Assembly (NCBI GenBank): GCA_040081265.1
Contig: JBEBGV010000021.1
Location: forward strand, 1-64,000
Length of the DNA: 64,000 bases
Direction of reading: 5' to 3'
DNA from: JBEBGV01 sp040081265
Lineage (GTDB): Bacteria > Acidobacteriota > Vicinamibacteria > Vicinamibacterales > UBA2999
The notes beneath the pieces were generated by a model. The model saw only the letters and a program-made list of their open reading frames with translations. It had not been told where the DNA came from and ran no database searches. Below, piece by piece: positions 40,540-48,891 of the stretch. Positions within the stretch are counted from its first letter, which is position 1; each line of letters opens with the position of its first letter. The translations under genes were made by a program, and so were the position numbers.

Positions 40540-41166
40540 ATGAGAATCTTTGTCAAGAGGGCTGAAATGGCCGTGGTGCTGACGCCCGACGAGTGGGCGG
40601 GTGCCGCGTCGACGTGCGGGGCATGGGACGGTCACGTGTTCCGGGCGACCCGTGTGGGTGGCGCACTTGTGCTGGGGCACCTGGGCTTACACGACGACGT
40701 GCTGGCGGTGCCCATCAATGTGTCGTCGCGCCATCCGGACGCGGGCGTTCGGCTGCTCAGCAACTTCGCCGCGACGCCGTTCGACCTGCATGGGAAGCCG
40801 TACGCCTCTGTTGAAGGGTTCTGGCAGAGTCTGCGCGCACCTTCGCCCGGCGACCGCGCGCGAATTGCCCTGTTGAGCGGACCTGCTGCGAAACACGCAG
40901 GTGCCGCCTATCCGGCGCCGTCGCACGTACGACTGGTTGACCGTGAGGTGGCGTGGGGAAGTCCCGAGCACTGGGACCTGATGCGCGAAGCCTGCCGGGC
41001 CAAGTTTTCGCAGGTTGAGGCCGCAAGTGCCGCGCTGCTGGCGACCGCGCCGCGCCCGCTTCAGCATCGCACCCGCGTCGACAGCCGCAGCATCCCGGGC
41101 CGCGTGATGGCGAGCATCTGGATGGGGCTGCGCACCGAGTTGAGCCTCACGGGCCGAGCCCGCTAG
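40540..41166 (+). CDS. NADAR-domain protein (YbiA/DUF1768-like)
   Basis: This 208-residue protein carries a NADAR domain. It has RLLSNFAATPFDLHGKPY, then SVEGFWQSLRA, AAKHAGAAYP and the late RIPG-like SRSIPGRVMASIWMGL. NADAR enzymes cleave N-glycosidic bonds; members act on riboflavin-pathway intermediates (YbiA) or remove ADP-ribose from guanine in DNA or RNA. An N-terminal 55-residue part is less conserved. Its downstream neighbour is an AlkZ-related protein. A base-damage or conflict role is plausible but unproven. Confidence 0.85.
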   Translation: MRIFVKRAEMAVVLTPDEWAGAASTCGAWDGHVFRATRVGGALVLGHLGLHDDVLAVPINVSSRHPDAGVRLLSNFAATPFDLHGKPYASVEGFWQSLRAPSPGDRARIALLSGPAAKHAGAAYPAPSHVRLVDREVAWGSPEHWDLMREACRAKFSQVEAASAALLATAPRPLQHRTRVDSRSIPGRVMASIWMGLRTELSLTGRAR

Positions 41167-41234
41167 CCCTGGGGTGCAGCGCGAGTGCGCTCCTTCGCCT
41201 TCGGGCGGATTTCGGCCTCGATCCACAATGGCCG

Positions 41235-42080
41235 ATGCCATCGGCGGCTGGGATTCCCCAGGACATCGAAGAGCATCGCGATCACCACTGGCGACGCGAG
41301 GAAACGCGGCAGATTGACTCGCCACTGACCGCCGAGCGCTTCATCGAACAGGTCGGCTTTGCCGCCTGCATGACGGACTCGCGCCGGCCTGGGCCCTCAC
41401 TGTATGTCGGGGTGTGCGGTCGCCGCGACGCGGTCATGCCACGCAACGTGCAGAAGGATCCGGAGGCGTCGAGCACCTGGCACCTCAAGGACGACCTGAT
41501 CGGACGTGGCCGCGTCTACTACGCCAAGCTGGGTCGCGGCCGGGCCATGTTCATCGCCCCGCGCATGGTCCCGCATTTCCACGCCCTCTTCGGCGTGCGT
41601 CGAGCTCACGAGAAGACGGTGCTGAGTGACGATGCGAGGGCGTTGCTGCGAGTGCTGCGCCGCGAGTGGGAGATCGGTACGGCCGATCTGCGCGCCGAAT
41701 CCGGCGTGAAGGACCGGGCGGCGTTCACCCGCGCGCTCGACGCGCTGCAGGCGGCGATGCTCGTGGTGCCGAGCGCGGTCTATTACGAACCGACCTTCAC
41801 CTACATCTACACGCTGGCAGTGGGGAGGTTCCCCGACGGGCTCGTCAAGCGCGTGCGGCGTGAGGTCGCGCTTCGCGAGGTCGCGCGCTGCTTCCTGGCC
41901 AGCGCGGGTCTGACCGTTCGCGGAGAACTGGCGCGGGTCGTCGGCGTCTCCCGCGTAGACGCCGGGCTGGGCAACCGCGCGCTGGTGGCCGAGGGCTACG
42001 CCACCATGCTGGCACCGGGCGTGTACCGACTCGCCGCTGCCGGGATCAGAAACGGAACAGGCGATTCACCTTTACGATGA
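41235..42080 (+). CDS. AlkZ-related protein
   Basis: This 281-residue protein resembles the AlkZ-related group of winged-helix proteins: RFIEQVGFAACM near the N-terminus, PSLYVGVCGRRDAVMPRNVQ, WHLKDDLIGRGRVYYAKLGRGRAMFIA, LLRVLRREWEIGTADLRAESG and a late YYEPTFTYIYT. AlkZ/YcaQ enzymes are DNA glycosylases that unhook crosslinks. I do not see the QxQ or QxD catalytic motif here, so glycosylase activity is uncertain. The gene follows the NADAR gene by 68 bases. Its end overlaps the convergent DUF5916 gene by 35 bases. Confidence 0.65.
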   Translation: MPSAAGIPQDIEEHRDHHWRREETRQIDSPLTAERFIEQVGFAACMTDSRRPGPSLYVGVCGRRDAVMPRNVQKDPEASSTWHLKDDLIGRGRVYYAKLGRGRAMFIAPRMVPHFHALFGVRRAHEKTVLSDDARALLRVLRREWEIGTADLRAESGVKDRAAFTRALDALQAAMLVVPSAVYYEPTFTYIYTLAVGRFPDGLVKRVRREVALREVARCFLASAGLTVRGELARVVGVSRVDAGLGNRALVAEGYATMLAPGVYRLAAAGIRNGTGDSPLR

Positions 42081-44397
42081 ACGCCCGGTTCACGAGGTCG
42101 GGATAGCGGGACGACACCGTGTTGCGCTCATCGCTGTACACGACGAACAGCTCGCTGCCAGGCTGATATTCCCAGCGCAGGCGCGCGTTGGTCGAGAGGT
42201 TGGCGTTGCTCGAGTTGTACTGCATGAGCACGCTGACAAACGACGAGGGCGTCATCGTGTAGGTCGCTCTCGTGGTCAGCAGGTGCGTCGTGAAGTCGCC
42301 CTCCGGCAACCGCACCTGGTTCAGGCTGTAGCTGGGCTCCAGGGAGAACTGGTTGGTCACGCGAACCCGACCTCCCGACGCCGCGAACGTTGTCTTGTCG
42401 CCGCTGTAGAACGAGCCACGGTTCAACGTAAACGTGGCCCGGTAGGGGCGCTGCTGGGCCAGCGAGTAGGAGACCTGCACGTCGGTGAAGAGGTAGCCCT
42501 GTACCGGCAGCGTGACGCCGCTGGCGATGTCGAACGGCTTCGGCAAAAATTCATAACTGCGTGTGACGGTCAGGCCGGTCGAATCGTCGTTGTCGAATTC
42601 CGCCTCGAACGACGCCACCTGCTCCCGTGTCTCGAGCACGCCGGTCTCGTTCTCGATGTAGTTGAGCGAGCCGGTGTAGTTGACCTGCCGTACTCCGCTG
42701 ACGGACGTGGGGCGCGGGCTGAAGCGGAACTGGGCAAAGTTGCGTCGCATGTCGGCGCGGCGCACGAAGCCGATCTCCGGGTTGAAGGTGCTGTCGATCG
42801 ACAGCCGCTCGAGCTCGACGCCATACCGGTCGGCGTTGTACTCGAGTTGCGCGCGATAGCTGTCGCCACTCTTCAGCGGTCCATCGGTGTGGGTGCGCGC
42901 CCAGTAGGTGTTGACCGAGAGGCTTTCGAAGAACCCGAACGTCCCGTCGACGCCGAAGGCGTTGTTGTTGCCCGTGCCGGCACTACTGACCGATCGCGCC
43001 GTGGCGAGCACGCCCACCGCGCTCCGGCGGAGAATGTCCCGTTTCAGCCGGACGACGGAGAACGTGGTGGCTGGCGCCGACACGTTGTCGACCTCGTCCG
43101 ACCGAATGCTCAGGGCGCCGAGGCTGTAAGCCCCGGCTCGCCCGGTCACCCGCCCGCCAACGCGCAGCGGCACCATCTGACCTCCTTGAAGGCCGATGCG
43201 TCGGCTGTAGAAGAAGATCGGCGCTAGGTCTCCGCCGGCGTTCTGACCGCTCACCGCCACGCCGCCAAAGGAGAACGTGCCGGCATTCTCCAGAAAAAAC
43301 TCGCGCTTCTCGGGAAAGAACAAACTGAAACGTGTGAGGTTCACCTGCTGCTCGTCGGCTTCCACCTGCGCGAAGTCGGTCCTGTAGGTCACGTCCGCCG
43401 TCACGCCCTGCGTGACCCCGATCTTCGCGTCGACGCCGGCATCGCCGGTCAGCTTGTCGAGGTCGTTCGGGACATTGGTCGTCGCGCTCGAGGTCAGATA
43501 CGGCTTGACCTCGAAGGTCCGCGAGCTCGGCGGCGCCTCGAGGCCCACCAGCGTCGCCGCCAGTGACATCATCTGGAAGGCGGCCTGGCCCCGCGCCGGC
43601 GGCATCTTCGTCAGAAATGAAATTTCGTTGAGCGTCCGGCTGGGACGCAGCACATTGAATCCCCACGTTTGCGGTCCGCCAGATGCGTACCGCAGAGACT
43701 TGAACGGAATCGCGGCTTCGACGGTCCAGCCCTTCTCGAATCGTCCTGTCGCCACGTCCCAGATGGCGTTCCAGTCGCGGTTGAACTGGTTCTCGTTGGA
43801 CACCTGGCCGTCCATGCGCCCGCCGATCGAGTTGATCAGGAAGCCCAGGGCATTGCGGCGGTCGTAGAAGGTATCGAACACGAACATCACGTGATCGTTG
43901 CCCCTGAACATCTGTGGGTTGTCGCGCCGCATCTCGGTGGCGACGATGTTCATGTCGGCGTCGAAGCACCGGAGCGTTACGTAGACATTGGTGCTGTCGA
44001 AGGTTACCCAGACTTCGGTCTGGTCGCCTGCGGGCGCGCCCGGATCGGGCTCGATCTGGATGAATCCCGACGCGGGGCGGACCCGTTCGTACACGCTCTC
44101 GTCGAGCACGCCGTCGAGACGAATCGGAGCATCGAGCCGAACCGCGCGGACGACGACCCCGTCAGCCGAGCGCGCGATCGTGTCGGGCAAGACTGGCGCT
44201 GTCGCCGGCGCCGCCGTCTGCGCCGCGAGCGGTGCCGCGGCCAGCAGCATCAGCAGGCCAGCCGTCAGGCGTCGTGCGTGTGCAGAGATCTGTTGGGAGG
44301 AATGCTCGGGAATGAAGTAACTGGTCACTGAGGCTCTAAGTATTTCGCTGGCGGTTTTCGCCGGCGCGTTGTCAGGCGACGGCAGAGGTGTATTCAT
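42046..44397 (-). CDS. DUF5916 outer-membrane protein with CBM9-like domain
   Basis: This 783-residue protein has an N-terminal signal-like stretch (LTAGLLMLLAAAPLAAQ) at about residues 45-61. A CBM9-like domain follows with DGVLDESVYERV, VWVTFDSTNVYVTLRCFD and DNPQMFRGNDHVMFVFDTFYD. The second half is the DUF5916 beta-rich region, ending in phenylalanine (RLFRF) like many outer-membrane barrels. Roles in binding or uptake of an extracellular substrate are assumed for the family. Its ATG overlaps the stop of the TsdA-like gene, so it is the last gene of the respiratory operon. The long pre-signal segment means the true start may be internal. Confidence 0.8.
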   Translation of the reverse strand: MNTPLPSPDNAPAKTASEILRASVTSYFIPEHSSQQISAHARRLTAGLLMLLAAAPLAAQTAAPATAPVLPDTIARSADGVVVRAVRLDAPIRLDGVLDESVYERVRPASGFIQIEPDPGAPAGDQTEVWVTFDSTNVYVTLRCFDADMNIVATEMRRDNPQMFRGNDHVMFVFDTFYDRRNALGFLINSIGGRMDGQVSNENQFNRDWNAIWDVATGRFEKGWTVEAAIPFKSLRYASGGPQTWGFNVLRPSRTLNEISFLTKMPPARGQAAFQMMSLAATLVGLEAPPSSRTFEVKPYLTSSATTNVPNDLDKLTGDAGVDAKIGVTQGVTADVTYRTDFAQVEADEQQVNLTRFSLFFPEKREFFLENAGTFSFGGVAVSGQNAGGDLAPIFFYSRRIGLQGGQMVPLRVGGRVTGRAGAYSLGALSIRSDEVDNVSAPATTFSVVRLKRDILRRSAVGVLATARSVSSAGTGNNNAFGVDGTFGFFESLSVNTYWARTHTDGPLKSGDSYRAQLEYNADRYGVELERLSIDSTFNPEIGFVRRADMRRNFAQFRFSPRPTSVSGVRQVNYTGSLNYIENETGVLETREQVASFEAEFDNDDSTGLTVTRSYEFLPKPFDIASGVTLPVQGYLFTDVQVSYSLAQQRPYRATFTLNRGSFYSGDKTTFAASGGRVRVTNQFSLEPSYSLNQVRLPEGDFTTHLLTTRATYTMTPSSFVSVLMQYNSSNANLSTNARLRWEYQPGSELFVVYSDERNTVSSRYPDLVNRAFIVKVNRLFRF

Positions 44398-45362
44398 GGC
44401 TGTTTCCGCAGGGCGGCGTAATACTCTTCGATCGGCTTGAAGGGGCCGAACTTGTGCTGCGCGACGGGGAACTCGTCGGCGTACGGGCCGTACGGGTTGT
44501 CGACGGGCTTGGTGCGCTTGTCGGGATAATCCCGTTCGAGGTTGGGCATCTCGGGGCGCGGCTGCGCGTTGAAGAAGGCCGCCACGTCGAGGGCCTCGTC
44601 ATCGGTCAATGTCGGGTTGCCGAGCGGCATGCGCGCCTTGACGAAACGCGCGGCGGTGAGCACACGGTGCATGCCGGCCCCGGTGTTGTACGAATCCGGC
44701 CCCCACAGCGGCGGGAACAGATAGCCCTGCCGCTTCTCGCCTGTGGCGAGCAGTCCCAGCCCGTCGACGCCATGGCACGTCGCGCAGCGGGCGCCGAACA
44801 CGCTGCGTCCGTGTTCGAGGTCGGCGGCTCGTGTCGGCGGCTTGAACGGCGAGGGATCTTTCGCGGTTCGCGATGAGGCCCCCATCGCGAGATACTCGGC
44901 GCCGAGCGACCGGAGATAGGAGGCCATCGCCTTCATCTCGAGGCTGTCCATCGGCAGTGGTGCACCGTTCATGCTGCGCTGCATGCACTCGTTGATACGG
45001 TCCTCGATCTCGGTCATGTCTCCGGCACGGGCGGAGAAGCGGGGATAGTGCTCCTCGGTCTGGAGCAACGTGAGCGCACCGGGCTCGGTTCCCGCCGAGA
45101 GATGGCAGGATGCGCAGTTCAGACGGCTCTTGATATAGCGTCGCGAGGGATCGGCCTGATCCTCGCCCAGCAGTTCGGCGGTACGGGTCACGAGCCGTCG
45201 CCCGTATTCTTCCGACGGCGCTGGCGCCTCGGCGACCGCTGCCCCTGTCGACGGCGTCGGTCTCCAGCCCAGCCCGACGACGACCGCGCCCAACCCGACG
45301 GTTGCCGAGATCGCCACCGCGCCGACAAATCCGGTACCCCCTCTTCTGCGCATGATGCTCAT
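44394..45362 (-). CDS. TsdA-like dihaem cytochrome c (putative thiosulfate dehydrogenase)
   Basis: This 322-residue protein has an N-terminal membrane/signal segment (about 11-33) and two haem-binding motifs, NCASCH (C83, C86, H87) and CATCH (C193, C196, H197). Around the first haem the sequence LNCASCHLSAG, then EIEDRINECMQRSMNG, follows thiosulfate dehydrogenase TsdA, in which a cysteine downstream of haem 1 serves as the axial ligand; C126 is the candidate here. TsdA oxidises thiosulfate to tetrathionate. The gene overlaps both neighbours and sits directly after cbb3 oxidase genes, so the oxidase is a natural electron acceptor. Another sulfur or organic donor is possible. Confidence 0.75.
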   Translation of the reverse strand: MSIMRRRGGTGFVGAVAISATVGLGAVVVGLGWRPTPSTGAAVAEAPAPSEEYGRRLVTRTAELLGEDQADPSRRYIKSRLNCASCHLSAGTEPGALTLLQTEEHYPRFSARAGDMTEIEDRINECMQRSMNGAPLPMDSLEMKAMASYLRSLGAEYLAMGASSRTAKDPSPFKPPTRAADLEHGRSVFGARCATCHGVDGLGLLATGEKRQGYLFPPLWGPDSYNTGAGMHRVLTAARFVKARMPLGNPTLTDDEALDVAAFFNAQPRPEMPNLERDYPDKRTKPVDNPYGPYADEFPVAQHKFGPFKPIEEYYAALRKQP

Positions 45363-45541
45363 GATCGGTCACCCTCGCGAAGAGACGCGGACGCAGGCGC
45401 GTGATCGTAGGCGCGCACGTCATCAAGAAACCGGTGCTTCGGTCGCTCAATCCAGCGCCGCAATGCCGGTGAGAGCCCCCAGGCCACCAGGAACGCCAGC
45501 GTAAAGACGACCGACGCCCACACGATCATGTCACTGATCAC
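45359..45541 (-). CDS. Small membrane protein, CcoQ-like
   Basis: A protein of about 60 residues from the GTG at 45541 (overlapping the upstream stop), or 56 from the ATG at 45529. It has one hydrophobic helix (MIVWASVVFTLAFLVAWGL) and a basic/acidic tail with RPKHRFLDDVRAYD. Size, single helix and position after the cbb3 subunits fit CcoQ, the small non-catalytic subunit. Sequence similarity to CcoQ is too low to be sure. Its stop overlaps the TsdA-like start by 4 bases. Confidence 0.6.
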   Translation of the reverse strand: MISDMIVWASVVFTLAFLVAWGLSPALRRWIERPKHRFLDDVRAYDHAPASASLREGDRS

Positions 45542-46779
45542 GGCTGGGCACCTGAGACCGGCGTGCGATACAGGCTGCGCACGTAGTGCGCCACCGACAG
45601 GATTTCCCCGGCGGTCAGACGCGGCGTCCATGGGGCCATGGGGGACCCTGGTACCCCGTCGCGCACGGCCCGGACCGCCTCGGCAAGCGTGGGTCGCTGC
45701 CCAATGAAGCTGGCGGGGGCCATCGCGACAGCGTCACGCGCAAACCCTTGACCGTCTCCCGACTCCCCATGGCACTGCACGCAGTGGGTGCGGAACACCG
45801 ATTCCCCAGTCTCGAGCAACTCAGGGGTTGGTGTGGGCTCGGGTCGTGGTCGGGATAGCGCCTGGACTGCCCGCGCCAGAGCGGCCCGTTCCTCGGGACG
45901 ATGATCGCGCCATGCCGGCATCGCTGTTCCTGCGACGCCGTTCCACAGCACCTGGGCAAGCCGGCCGGTCGAATACTCGTGCTCGGCAAGACGCGTGGGC
46001 GCCGGAGTCAGGAAGCGGGCGCCAGGACCATCGCCCGCCCCGGTCTCGCCATGGCAGGACGCGCAGTGACGTGCGTACAACTGCTGGCCCCCCGAGATGT
46101 CCGTGCTCGCCGGCAGTGCGGGAACAATCGACTGGTCGCGCCGCGCCTGTGCCGGATGCGCATTGAGCGGACCCTCGAATGCCATGCGCAGCATCGCATC
46201 GTCTGGGCACTGGCACGCCTCCTGCGCCTTGGCTTCGCCTTCCTGACCGGCGAGTGCCCGCGCCCGCCCGAGCGATTCCAGGTACGCCACCAGATCGCGT
46301 CCTTCCTGTGTGGGTTGCATCGGCGTGCCGTCGAAAAGCCAGGGGTAGGCAGGCATGACGGACAGGGGCACCACCGAGCGCGGATCGAAGAGGTGGGCGT
46401 GCTGCCAGTCGAGCGAGCGCGTCCCGCCGGCGCGGCTCAAGTCGGGTCCGATGCGGCGTGTCCCCCACATGTGCGGACTATCCCGGCGGGTTTCCCACGC
46501 CAGTGTTGGTCGGCCGAACCGTTCCATGTCGGTGTGGAGGTAGCGAATCTGCTGGGTGTGACAGTAGGCGCAGCCCTCACGCGCGTAGATGGTCCGTCCT
46601 CGCCGCTCGCTGGCTGTCGGCTCGAGGGGAAACTCAGGCGCCATCGTTGCCGTCTGCTGACCGAGCACCCGCGCCGGCCATGCGCCCAGCAGGGCGACCG
46701 AGAGCACGAAGAAGGCGACGCCGGCCACGCTCGCGACCAGATAGGCGGTACGCAGGACGAAACGGGGAGTCGTCGTCAC
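45538..46779 (-). CDS. cbb3 oxidase subunit II fused to dihaem cytochrome c (CcoO-CcoP-type fusion)
   Basis: This 413-residue protein starts with one membrane helix (about 12-34) and a CcoO domain: EGCAYCHTQQIRY (C70, C73, H74), then GTRRIGPDLSRAGG and PLSVMPAYPWL, all typical of FixO/CcoO. From about residue 230 two more cytochrome c domains follow, CASCH (C239, C242, H243) and CVQCH (C333, C336, H337), which take the place of the separate dihaem subunit CcoP. The Pro-rich PRPEPTPTPE joins them. Three haems in one chain would carry electrons to CcoN. Its ATG overlaps the ccoN stop by 4 bases. No separate CcoP gene is seen. Confidence 0.88.
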   Translation of the reverse strand: MTTTPRFVLRTAYLVASVAGVAFFVLSVALLGAWPARVLGQQTATMAPEFPLEPTASERRGRTIYAREGCAYCHTQQIRYLHTDMERFGRPTLAWETRRDSPHMWGTRRIGPDLSRAGGTRSLDWQHAHLFDPRSVVPLSVMPAYPWLFDGTPMQPTQEGRDLVAYLESLGRARALAGQEGEAKAQEACQCPDDAMLRMAFEGPLNAHPAQARRDQSIVPALPASTDISGGQQLYARHCASCHGETGAGDGPGARFLTPAPTRLAEHEYSTGRLAQVLWNGVAGTAMPAWRDHRPEERAALARAVQALSRPRPEPTPTPELLETGESVFRTHCVQCHGESGDGQGFARDAVAMAPASFIGQRPTLAEAVRAVRDGVPGSPMAPWTPRLTAGEILSVAHYVRSLYRTPVSGAQP

Positions 46780-48131
46780 GACGTCGCGCTCCGTACCGCC
46801 ATGCCGGCGCCGCGCACGCCCGTGATGAGTCCCACGAGGAGCGCCACGAAGCCGCCGGCCACCAGAACGCCGGCGTGGGTTCGCACCATCCAGTACCAGC
46901 GTGACGCTTCAATCGACCGCACCCACGGTTCACCGCTCGCCCACAGTCGTCCTTGGACGAGTCCTGCCGCTGTCAGGTCCGCCACCATCACCACCAACCC
47001 GACCACCAGCAGCCAGTACGCCCATGTGATGGCGGTGGGGTTGTAGCGGGCCTCTGGAATCCGTTGCCAGGCGTGCACGACGCCGCCGGCAGCGGCGAAG
47101 GTGGCAAATCCCAGCATCGCGAGGTGCGAGTGTCCGACCACCCAGTCGCTGAAGTGCACGGCCTGGTTGAAGGTCATTTGTGCCTGGAGTGATCCCTGCA
47201 CGCTCACGATCAGATAGAAGAGTGTGCCCGTCGACACGAACCGCAACGCGGGATCGCGCGGTAGCCAGCCCGCTCCCCGCATCGACAGGAAGAGGTTTGT
47301 GACCACGATGACCACACTCACGCCCAGCACCGCCGAGGCGACGATGGCGGTCAACTGCGCCGACATCGGAATCACCGAGAACACGTAGTGGTGCGTGCCA
47401 TTGAGGGGATACAGGAAGAACAGCAGCCAGAAGCCGAGCATCGAGAGGAAGTGGCTGAACACCGGGCGTCCTGTCGACGCCGGGATGACGAAGTAGATCG
47501 CCGCCAGCGCAAGGGGGGTCACAAACAACCCCACCGCGTCGTGAATCCACAGTCCGCTGATGGCTGCACCCGCCGCGCCCGGCAGCCATTCCGGCGCGAG
47601 GTTACCCATCGGATATGCGAGCAACGTAAAAATCAGGCCGCCAAGGATGTACCAGCTCGACACGTACATCGACTCGATGCCGCGCCTGAAGAAGGCCGGC
47701 AGAAACTGGACCGCCGCAAGGACAAGCGAGACGATGACGACCGCGTCGATGACCAGAGGGAACTCTGCCCATTCGAGCGGCTGGCTCACGCCCGCCAAGA
47801 CGAGTACCCAGCCGGGCACCATCACTGCGAAGTTCCAGAGCCCGAAAATCCACACGCCGAGTCGCTCGCTGGTGACGGGTCGGCCGGTCAGGATGGGAAC
47901 GGCATGGTAGAGAAACGCCAGGAAGGCGTTGGTCAGCCAGCCCAGCATGATCCCCTGTGTGTGCGCGTAGCGCACGCGCCCCCACCCCAGCCAGGCGACA
48001 GAAGGGAAGAAGTCGGGGAGCACCAGTTCGAGGGCGACGATCAGGCCGAAGACCACCGACACGAGCACCGAGGCGATCGCAGCGAGACCGTGCGCCCGCA
48101 CGAGCCGGGTGGCGACGGGAGGAGGGAGCAC
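46776..48131 (-). CDS. ccoN: cbb3-type cytochrome c oxidase catalytic subunit
   Basis: This 451-residue membrane protein of about 12 helices reduces O2 to water. Haem-copper ligands are visible: H57 in RYAHTQGIMLGW, H197 in WIHDAVGLF with Y213 nearby (the probable cross-linked tyrosine), H247-H248 in GTHHY, and H334 and H336 in VVGHSHLAML. The pattern WIHDAVG and the tyrosine position are those of the cbb3 (C-family) oxidases rather than the A or B types. It starts with GTG five bases after the DsrE-like gene. No maturation genes (ccoGHIS) are in the window. Confidence 0.93.
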   Translation of the reverse strand: MLPPPVATRLVRAHGLAAIASVLVSVVFGLIVALELVLPDFFPSVAWLGWGRVRYAHTQGIMLGWLTNAFLAFLYHAVPILTGRPVTSERLGVWIFGLWNFAVMVPGWVLVLAGVSQPLEWAEFPLVIDAVVIVSLVLAAVQFLPAFFRRGIESMYVSSWYILGGLIFTLLAYPMGNLAPEWLPGAAGAAISGLWIHDAVGLFVTPLALAAIYFVIPASTGRPVFSHFLSMLGFWLLFFLYPLNGTHHYVFSVIPMSAQLTAIVASAVLGVSVVIVVTNLFLSMRGAGWLPRDPALRFVSTGTLFYLIVSVQGSLQAQMTFNQAVHFSDWVVGHSHLAMLGFATFAAAGGVVHAWQRIPEARYNPTAITWAYWLLVVGLVVMVADLTAAGLVQGRLWASGEPWVRSIEASRWYWMVRTHAGVLVAGGFVALLVGLITGVRGAGMAVRSATS

Positions 48132-48136
48132 CAGTG

Positions 48137-48775
48137 CTAGCCGACGTAGAGCATCGTGAAGCCGTGCTCCTGCGCGTGGGTCACCGCCACCACGCCCGCC
48201 ACGACGATCCGCCCACTCGGCACGACATCAGCCGCCATTTCCTTGAGCATCGCTTCGACGTCGCCGCCGGGCCCGGCCAGGCGCGTCGCGATGCCCCGGC
48301 TGGCCGTACCGCACACCATGATCTGGACCCCGCGACGAACCAGCGCCGGCAACTGGGCACGCTCGCCGGTGTTGTACTGGTTGGCGGTCGGCGCCGGCTT
48401 GGCGTCGGGGGCGAGCTGGGCCCCGTACTTCTTCCAGATGGCGTCGCCGTAGCCGTAGGCCGTGGCCTGATGGCGCAGGCACATGAGAATCGCCATCTCC
48501 GACTCTTCAACACCGTAGCCGGTCCTGTTGCCGTTGAAAATATTCCCAGCGAATCGGATTCCGTCGGGAACGCCTGCCGGGGAGGTGATGTCGAGCACGA
48601 CACGGTGCTTCCCGGGCATGTTCGCCATCCATGCGTCCTGCGCGTGGAGCGTGGGGCTGAACGGTGTTGCAGACCCTATCTGGGCTGCGGCCGTCTGGCC
48701 ACCAAGGGCGCTGACCGCGGCGGCGACGCCAAGGCCAGTGATGACCGCGCGTCTCCCATTCTCGTGTTTCTTCAT
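48137..48775 (-). CDS. Tat-exported DsrE-like protein
   Basis: The ATG at 48775, with GAGGAG ahead, gives 212 residues. The N-terminus MKKHENGRRAVITGLGVAAA looks like a twin-arginine signal. The rest resembles DsrE/DsrF-like folds: HRVVLDITSPAGVPDGIRFAGNI as the first strand region, and RRGVQIMVCGTASRGIATRL near the C-terminus with a conserved-looking cysteine, then VPSGRIVVAGVVAVTHAQEHGFTML. DsrE proteins carry sulfur on a cysteine. Here it heads the cbb3/TsdA-like operon, which strengthens the link to sulfur compounds. Function outside the cytoplasm is inferred from the Tat signal. Confidence 0.72.
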   Translation of the reverse strand: MKKHENGRRAVITGLGVAAAVSALGGQTAAAQIGSATPFSPTLHAQDAWMANMPGKHRVVLDITSPAGVPDGIRFAGNIFNGNRTGYGVEESEMAILMCLRHQATAYGYGDAIWKKYGAQLAPDAKPAPTANQYNTGERAQLPALVRRGVQIMVCGTASRGIATRLAGPGGDVEAMLKEMAADVVPSGRIVVAGVVAVTHAQEHGFTMLYVG

Positions 48776-48891
48776 CGATTCTCCTCGGGGCAAAGGTGAC
48801 TGCCGGGCCGATTATATGGCGACGGCTCGGCTTGCAGCCTTGCGATTGGGACGCTAGGCTTCTACGATCCTTTGGTCCCCATGGAGGTCTG

